Of a stretch of 64,000 nt of DNA, positions 57,192 to 64,000 are shown one piece after another. Numbering within the stretch: position 1 is the first letter of the stretch; every line of letters starts with the position of its first letter. The position numbers and the translations under genes are program-made. The notes beneath the pieces were generated by a model. The model was given only the letters and a program-made list of their open reading frames with translations. It did no database searches and had not been told where the DNA came from. Origin of the DNA: Colletotrichum lupini (taxonomy: Eukaryota > Ascomycota > Sordariomycetes > Glomerellales > Glomerellaceae); the NCBI RefSeq assembly GCF_023278565.1, contig NC_064676.1:6138001-6202000 (forward strand), written 5' to 3'.

Positions 57192-59926
57192 ATGACGGAA
57201 CACGAAGTTCCACGGCGGTCGTCCAGCACGCTCTCCCGCATAGCTCAGAGGTTCTCATTCTCTACCAAGACATCACCCTCCCCGACACCGACCCAGACCA
57301 AAACGACTCTATTCGAGAAGACTCGGGCATCGAGTTCTACTAGTCAATCAAGCAAGTCGAGCAAGTCGAGTACCGGACGGAGCCCAGCACGGAGCGGTGA
57401 GCTGAGGCGCCAACAAAGGGGCGAAAAGCTTCTTCGCCAAGAGGAAGAGAAGCGCGAACTGGAAGAGCGCCGTAGGATCGAGTACGAACAAGCTCGCAGT
57501 GCCGAGGATGAAGAAACTCGCGCACGGTACGGCGAAGGCGACGAGTCAGACTACCCGACTGAGCTCACAACCATCGGCGAGGCAGTCAAGCTCGATATCA
57601 ACACCAAGGTGACCTTCCGAGCGAGGATCCACACCCAGCGGAACATCTCGAAACACCTAGACTTCATTCTCTTCCGCGATCAAACCGACACGATTCAAGG
57701 CGTATTGGCACACACGACGCCAAACATGGTAAAATGGGTTCAGAGGCTGCATCCCGAATCCATCGTTCAGGTATCTGGCACTTTGAAGAAGCCCGTCCAG
57801 GAAGTAAAGTCTGCACACCACCACCACATTGAAGTAGATGTCTACTCCATCCATCTCCTCAACCCAGCCAAGGCTCCTCCTTTCACAAACTACCAACCAC
57901 CAGAGAGCATGAACTTCAGGTTGAACAACCGCATTCTCGATTTGCGACACCCCAGCAACCAAGCACTCTTCCGCGTGAGGGCCATGATCACACGCAAGTT
58001 TCGCGAAACACTGGACAACGGTGGCTTCATCGAGATTCAAACTCCTAAATTACAGCCAGCAGCCACCGAGAGCGGCGCCGAGGTGTTCAAACTGAACTAC
58101 TTTGGACGGCGCGCATTCTTGGCGCAGAGCCCTCAGTTGGCAAAGCAGATGGCCATCTCTGCAGACTTCGGCAAGGTGTACGAAGTAAGTGATGCGACCC
58201 TGGCCGTATTATTGACATGTACTTACACATCTAGGTCGGTCCTGTTTTCCGAGCCGAAAACTCAAACACGCATCGCCATCTGACCGAGTATACCGGACTC
58301 GACATCGAGATGAAGATCCACAAGCATTATCACGAGCTCATCAGAGTCATTGACCAAGTGCTGAAGAACATCTTCACAGCCGTTCAGGCGATGCCTGAGC
58401 TGAAGATCATTCGTGAGCGGTTCCCCAGCGAAGACCTCGTATGGTTGGACGAAACCCCCATCATCCCGTTCCCCGAAGGATTGCAGATGCTTCGTGATGA
58501 TGGCCGTGATGTGGCCGAAGAAGATCTGTCTACGCCGGATGAGATTCGGCTGGGCGAACTGGTCAAGCAGAAGTACGGAACAGACTACTACATCCTCGAC
58601 AAGTTCCCCGCCAATGCCCGCCCATTCTACACACACAAGGCAGGCGACCCATTCTGGACTAATTCCTTTGATATCTTCATCCGCGGGCAGGAGATTTGCA
58701 CTGGAGGCCAACGCATCAACGATCCCACGGAGCTGCGCAAGAATATGGCCGACAAGGGTATTTCGGAGGACGAGATGGCCGAATACTTGGAAGCGTTCGA
58801 CCTTGGCGCTCCCCCTCATGGTGGTGCCGGCCTCGGTTTGGATCGCGTTGTGTTCCTCCTGCTGAACCTAGGAGATGTACGATATGGCACTCTCTTTTAT
58901 CGCGACCCGAAGTCATTGCCCCAGCGGTCGTATGCTCTGCCACACCCGAATGCCGACACCACCAAGGCTTGGGCGGGCAAGGAGATTCCACCACTAGAAG
59001 ACCTCATTGCCAACTACGGCGATGCCAGCAACACTTCATGGCTTGACGAACGATTCGAGCTCTGGCGACACAGCAGCGGTGCCGCGGTCGGTTATGTCAA
59101 GCGGGGCAAGTTTGCCATGGTTACAGGAGACCCTCTCTGCGACCGTGGTCAATACGAAGAGGTTATCCCAGCTTTCATTGAGTTCGTCAAAGACGAGCTC
59201 AAGTTGACGCCCGTGTGGATGTTGGTTTCCAACAAAGTTCAGGAAATCCTGGGGCGCCGCATCGGCTGGCGAACCATGAGCTGCACCGTAGAGCAGCGGG
59301 CCGACGCCGATCAGCACACCACACCCGACGGCCGCGCCGCTCGCCGCGTCAAGAAAGAAGGCATCAAGGTCCATGAGCTCAAGCCTGACGAAGATTTTAT
59401 GAGGCGTGCCGATCAGTCCATCGAGGCTTGGAAGGAGAAGCGCAAGGGAAAGACTCAAGTCCATCTCACTGAGATCCGTCCCTGGATCGACCAAGCTCAT
59501 CGCCGCTACTTCGCCGCCGAAAAGGACGGCAAGGTTCTATGCATGGTCGTTCTCGCGCAGCTGGCGCCCCGTTACGGATGGCAGGTCAAGTGGGCGCTCG
59601 ACTTCCCCGACGCCCCCAACGGAACGATCGAAGTCCTTGTCGAGCACGCGCTCTCGTCCATCTCCGGCCCTGTCACCTTTGGTGCCGGAGTCAGCGAGAA
59701 GTTCATTCCCGGCGAGCACCTGCACGGTGTCAGGGCTAAGTTCCTCAGCAAGACCTATGCCGGCATTGTCAAGAGTCTGGGTCTCGGCAAGAAGGCCGAG
59801 TTCAGAGACAAGTTTGGAGTCTTGGGCGAGCAGGTGTACCTCTGCTACCCGCGCCGCGGCGTCAGCCTTTTTGATCTCAAGCAGGTTGTTAAGTTTTTCA
59901 TGGATGAAGACGAGGCCAAGGTTTGA
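57192..59926 (+). CDS. erdS: AspRS-DUF2156 fusion, ergosteryl-aspartate synthase type
   Basis: The model is join(57192..58184, 58235..59926), giving 894 aa with one 50-bp intron. Residues 1-110 are Ser/Arg/Glu-rich. An OB-fold anticodon-binding domain comes next (about 120-230: VTFRARIHTQR, FRDQTDTIQGVL), then the class II core with motif 1, the AspRS sequence SPQLAKQMAISADFGKVYEV, motif 2 GPVFRAENSNTHRHLTEYTG and motif 3 GLGLDRVVF (R535). After about 595 a second enzyme begins: WRHSSGAAVGYVKRGKFAMV, TGDPLC, RRIGWRTMSC, FIPGEHLHGVRAKF. This is a DUF2156/aminoacyl-tRNA-transferase domain of the MprF type. This exact fusion is the fungal ErdS, which charges tRNA-Asp and passes aspartate to ergosterol, making ergosteryl-3beta-O-aspartate. 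Both halves look intact. A normal cytosolic AspRS should exist elsewhere in the genome. Confidence 0.93.
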
Positions 59927-61111
59927 GACAGTTGGCATCGGTGACGACAGTGGGAGTGAGAAGCATGGAGTTGAATTTGCGACATTGCAAGCACGGCGTT
60001 TGGCTTTTCCTTTCCCTTTTGCTGCATAACCATTACGATACCTTTTGCGTTTGCGCATTTTTTTTTTTTGATTTTTCTCTCTTCTGTTTAGAGTCCTTCC
60101 TTTCGATACCAGCGTAGACTCGCACTCAGTGTTTCTCGCATGTCATAGCACCCCCATTGGACAAGTTCATAGCAGTGAACAGTTTCACAGCATTTATGTC
60201 CAGATAGCATTATCCCGTAGTAACATGAAAGAACCCACAGACGTACGCATACCTTTAAAACGATCTTTTCTGTTGTGAGGGTTGCATAAGAAAGTCAATG
60301 TCCGACGTCGGAGGCGCCGGAAACGTTGAGAAGCAAAAGCCTTGGTGGCCGTGGCGTCCCCGTTTCGTCCGTCTCGCATGCTGCATTTGCATCGCGTGGT
60401 ATCCCGCCGGCAGGCAAAATAGGGCACGTCTGGGTAAATCATCATGGTAGGCGATGACGGTGGAAAGGGTTGACTCCAATTCGCTACTTTGGCAATAGAG
60501 CGATATGTCAAAACGCCCCGAATGCCGAGGGACGCGGGATGTACCTATCTTGGGGGCTGTGATGACATCTCTCCGATGTTTAATGCCTGCTAGCATGTTC
60601 CCTCAGATCGAGAGGAGGGGAGGGGAGGGGGGATTGCGGACATGCACGTGAGTGACAGAGTCAAGATGAGCATTGATACATGGCGACAATAATAGTTCAT
60701 GAGTTCGTGTTTAGTTATTCATAGCAGTACAATTGGGATATCGTACAATACATCTACATCCACACACCATTCATCATCATCGAAAGAGCAACATCGGAAA
60801 AAGCAGAACCCTCTCAAAGGAAGGATTGCAGACCAAAATTCCAGACGTGACCGGCATAAGAAAAAAACGTGACTAGCTAGCTAGATGCCCCGAAAACTCC
60901 TGGGAATCAGTTTATCCTGGGTCCATTACTCTCTCATTCTCATTCTCTCCACCTGCGAAGCTGCGGGCTAAGGATTGGCGAAATTGCTTAAACAATAGAT
61001 TCTGACATGAGGGGGTTGGGAATCTCAATGAGTGACTGATTCATGCTGTGATTCCCGTCTGCAAAGACAAGGCCCGCGTGTCATGGAAATTGGCACGTGA
61101 ATGATGGGTGT
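59927..61111. other. Convergent intergenic region, no gene seen
   Basis: 3' flanks of the AspRS fusion and the acyltransferase. A T-rich run follows the erdS stop (60058-60069). No gene recognised. Confidence 0.5.
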
Positions 61112-62824
61112 CTAGTTCGCAGATGGGGGGTTGAGGTTTCTCAGCGCGTCCACGGACGACATGGACACCTCCTTCTCGAGCTTGTCCCAGCATTCGGGGT
61201 GTCCGAGGGCTGAGATCCAGTAGTTGCCCTGGAGATCCTTACCGAGAATGGTGAACACATTGCGAGAAAGGATGCTGCGCGTTCGGGCCAGAGAGTGGTG
61301 ATAAGCGATCTTTCCGGGAGGAGGGCGGTTGAGCACTTCCGTGACGGTGGCATTGGCGGCGGTCTTTTCTGGGTCGTTGCCAGTAGTGTGTCCATTGGTT
61401 TGAATATCGCCGTTGACCGTGACCGGTTCAGAAATGCGCGGTATCACAGCAGGAGAAAAGTCGATGCAGTCAAAGAACTTGCAACGCGCCCAGTTGGTAA
61501 AAATGATGAGCATACTGTTTGGATTTCCGTAGATCGGCTGAGAACTGCACCGGCCTCCAGCACGGAGACGGCGCATGAAAGCCATGATCTGAGAAGGCGT
61601 GGTTTGAGTCTGAATATCGTGGCGGAAGCAGCGAGCGACGTATCCGAGGGGAGCTTTGAGGACTTCGGCAGAGCTAAGGAGGGTCCAGGTTCCGAGGGCA
61701 AAGTTCTGAACGTACAGCTTTCCGGGGGCGAAGACAGACTTGAGACGGCCAGTGATATCCACAGCGTTGAGAACAGTAACAGGTCGGTTGGATCCACGAG
61801 CGAGGCAGACAAGGCGGGTCCACCATGCCGTGAGCACGTCACCTTCACTGACGAAAGGCGCCTCTTCAGTTCCTAGCCCCTTCTCGTCCATGGCGTGCAG
61901 GTCTGCCATGGCGCGAGCGCGAAGGCCGGCGACAAAGTCGGCCGGCAGGCAGAGGACTTTGGACTCGATTTCCGGACGACGATACATATCCCAGAGGAAC
62001 CGTAAGCTGAACCTGAAGTGGCGGAAACCCTTGAGCTGTCGCCGGTCAAGCAAGTATGCCTCCTTTTCAGGATCAGTGTCCACGCCAACGTCGTCGAGAA
62101 TGTCCTTGTGAGCACCGTGTATAACAGGGACTTCTGCCTCGCGACCGGCAAGGACTTGCGACCAGGCCTGCACCAAGGCTTGCATACCCGCGGCGCCAAA
62201 CATGACGTGTGAAAAAAGGAGACCGACAAGGGTTGCATCGTTGAAGGAGACGACATGGAGAGCAATCTGAGGCTCATCGGAGCACATGAGGTCTTCGAGC
62301 GTCTTGGGAGCGTCTTGACGAGCGCCAAGGTTATAGAAGTTGATGACACCAGGCTGGATTGACGGGGTGGAGGTGGTAGTGGGGAGGTGCTTGGCAATGT
62401 TGTGCTCCTTGATGCTGAAGTCGTGCACATCGTGGGAAAATCGAATGGCAGGGCGAGCAGGTGTGAACTGCTTCGGGACATGAAGCTCAAGTTGGTTGTC
62501 GGGCTTGATGATTGCTCGGGTTAGCAAGACCCCTTTCCAGAGCGTTGTTCAAGTGCCGAATTCTACACACAAGGGGACACTTACTCTCATCCTCATGCGA
62601 CCACCAAGCTTTCTCCAGTCGCCAATCTCGATCAAACGAGAAAGAGAAAGATTGAGCTTCTCTGCGTCGAGGACATCGTCGAAGCGAAGCGTCCAGTTCA
62701 GAAGCATCTCACGAAAAGGCTTCGTATCGTCAAAGAAGTGAACCGGGTAGACGTCGTCCGTAGCTACCGTTGGCAGCTGGGTACGCTTGGGCTTACGGCC
62801 GACGAAAGAACGCATGTAATCCAT
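61112..62824 (-). CDS. BAHD/trichothecene-acetyltransferase-like transferase with altered active site
   Basis: The model is complement(61112..62503, 62585..62824), giving 543 aa with one 81-bp intron (GCTAACC branch point). Fold signatures of the transferase family (PF02458) are present: PVHFFDD, WRKLGGRMRM, LELHVP, FSHVMFGAAGMQALVQAWSQVLAG, the mid-protein EGDVLTAWWTRL and an NPNSMLIIFTNWA segment in the second half. The catalytic HXXXD box reads H179-V-M-F-G183, so the structural Asp is Gly, and no DFGWG loop is seen (its place is taken by FTNWARCKFFDCIDF). H179, the general base, is kept. It may use acyl-CoA on a hydroxylated metabolite, or it may be a non-catalytic homologue. The start at 62824 is the first ATG in frame. 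Confidence 0.85.
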
Positions 62825-63927
62825 GATGATTAGAGAAGGAAGAAGATGAGCGGTGTCGTTGTTGGCTGCCGAGAGCTCTGACAAGACTTCCAGCCGCAGA
62901 CCAAGACAAGACCAGGCAAAGGCGAATCAATCCAAACGTTGAACAGAAATCCAGATGACTGGCGTCACAGGCCTGCGAGCCAAGTTGTAGGACACCGGCT
63001 TATATGGCATAAGAGATGCCATCCGTCTTGGCCGGAATTTTTAAGCCCAAGTCCATGGCAGCAGCTTCCAAGGCGTCTCTGCATGTGTACGGAGGTTTCC
63101 CGTAGGTTTGAAGCAGGGTCTGAGCAGACCGTTGGTCAAATGGTTCATTGCGTTGTGCAGATGCTGCAGCACCGAGAAACAGGCTTTGTCGAGAGAGTGT
63201 GTGCGTTTCGTACAGAAGCCGAGCGAGATCGTGCCCCCTTGAAGTATAACACTTGCAGCCGTTCCACCTTCAAGGCTGGGCTATGTCAACTATTACCCCA
63301 TCCGTTCTCTGCTTGGCGGGGGAGACCAAAGCTAGCGAAACTGTTGGCCCTAGCCTCTAAGCTTGTTATGATCTTGCATTTTGATGGGGATCCCTGTCTG
63401 TGGTTTGCATCGCGTGTTACGAAATAGGTTGACAAAGTGAACCAACCCCGGAAAGTAAGGTGAATAGAGAGACTCTGTTATCGCGGCCGAGGATGGATGC
63501 CCACAGTGGAGCATAGTAGCACGGAGCCGGCCGGAGTTGGCTATCGATGCATCCCGCATAGTTCCCCGCAGTTGGAACTAAAGGCAGATGGATTGCTTAC
63601 CACTCCAATAAAAGGTAAATGGCACGCCGCGGGCGACCTTTCGTTGCGAGGTGGCTTTTTGAACCGACGAAACTCTGAGTGACAGCCACACAAGAGACAA
63701 GATGACAGGACAGCCATACAACCTCTGGGTGGGAGGCCAGGAGAAGCCTGGTCATGCAGAGCAGTTCGTGACCTTTTCTTCCCTTTCTTCACCTTTCGAA
63801 GCTTCCCAGTACCCCGCGCGAGGGGCTGCAGGGCGCTTATCTGTGCTCGAGCTCATGCTCATGCTCATGCTCATGCTTATGCTCATACTCACACTTGTGC
63901 TGATGCTCGACTCTCACACGCCAACAG
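62825..63927. other. Intergenic, no gene seen
   Basis: Upstream region of the acyltransferase gene and of a possible gene running off the right edge. Short frames only. Confidence 0.45.
63851..63886. repeat. GCTCAT hexanucleotide microsatellite
   Basis: Six tandem GCTCAT units, with one GCTTAT variant, are followed by degenerate copies to about 63913. Confidence 0.88.
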
Positions 63928-63969
63928 GATCCCGGTCGAAGACCCCGCGACAGGTGAGATCTTTGCCAA
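63928..63969 (+). CDS. Possible small exon of an aldehyde-dehydrogenase-like gene, cut by the window end
   Basis: A CCAACAG acceptor precedes 42 bases and a GTAAGT donor follows them. The middle frame reads IPVEDPATGEIFA, like the start of many ALDH-superfamily proteins (x-V-x-x-P-A-T-G-E). It would need an upstream exon before the microsatellite and the main body beyond 64000. The match is short, so this is only a pointer. Confidence 0.3.
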
Positions 63970-64000
63970 GTAAGTTCTCAGCCCTCAGCCTCAACTTCGA

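Noticed and set aside
58262..58819. 185-codon open frame on the minus strand
   Set aside because: Antisense shadow of the class II synthetase core.
14504..62824. Secondary-metabolite gene cluster (P450, C2H2 regulator, LaeA-like methyltransferase, BAHD-like transferase)
   Set aside because: No PKS, NRPS, terpene synthase, DMATS or RiPP precursor is visible, and the genes are separated by housekeeping-type genes (Sec7 GEF, AspRS fusion).

Overview
The window is nuclear DNA of a filamentous ascomycete (Pezizomycotina, most likely Sordariomycetes). The signs are genes broken by 46-150 bp introns with GTRNGT donors and CTRAY branch points, a PTH11-like rhodopsin-domain receptor, a LaeA-like methyltransferase, a fungal-specific C2H2 regulator and an aspartyl-tRNA synthetase/DUF2156 fusion (ErdS type). 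Two long blocks (about 1-8,690 and 19,860-27,240) are extremely AT-rich, stop-filled and nearly free of CA/TG dinucleotides. That is the scar of repeat-induced point mutation (RIP) in LTR retrotransposons. The species cannot be fixed from the sequence.

Layout. (1) 1-8,690: a RIP-killed Gypsy chromovirus (469-8571) that jumped into an 18-bp tandem repeat. (2) 8,938-16,215: rhodopsin-domain membrane protein (-), alpha/beta hydrolase (+), a carboxylesterase pseudogene (-) split by a 443-bp hAT-type MITE with an 8-bp target duplication, and a cytochrome P450 (-). (3) 17,306-27,581: a seven-exon C2H2/fungal_trans regulator (-) whose second intron holds a complete 7,579-bp RIPped Copia element with a perfect GAAGT duplication, so the second zinc finger is encoded on both sides of the transposon. 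(4) 28,046-33,900: an aromatic-catabolism cluster made of a tetrahydrofolate-dependent O-demethylase-like protein, an intradiol ring-cleavage dioxygenase and a divergent FAD monooxygenase. (5) 33,901-41,232: a long stretch with no supportable gene. (6) 41,233-50,366: Sec7-PH ArfGEF, small ankyrin protein, LaeA-like methyltransferase. (7) 52,420-53,325: a chimeric 906-bp mini-LTR element carrying a piece of the same Copia gag. (8) 53,407-62,824: alpha/beta hydrolase, ErdS-type AspRS fusion and a BAHD-like acyltransferase with a damaged HXXXD motif. A possible first piece of another gene sits at the right edge.

How the genes may work together (inference): O-demethylase, monooxygenase and dioxygenase fit a route from methoxylated lignin-type aromatics such as vanillate through a hydroxyquinol- or catechol-type ring to ring cleavage. 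The regulator lies just beside them. A 19-bp motif is shared by the upstream regions of the P450 and the O-demethylase, which hints at common control. No PKS, NRPS or terpene synthase is present, so this is not a classical secondary-metabolite cluster.

All exon joins were worked out by hand from splice signals and reading phase. Every multi-exon model below closes in frame.
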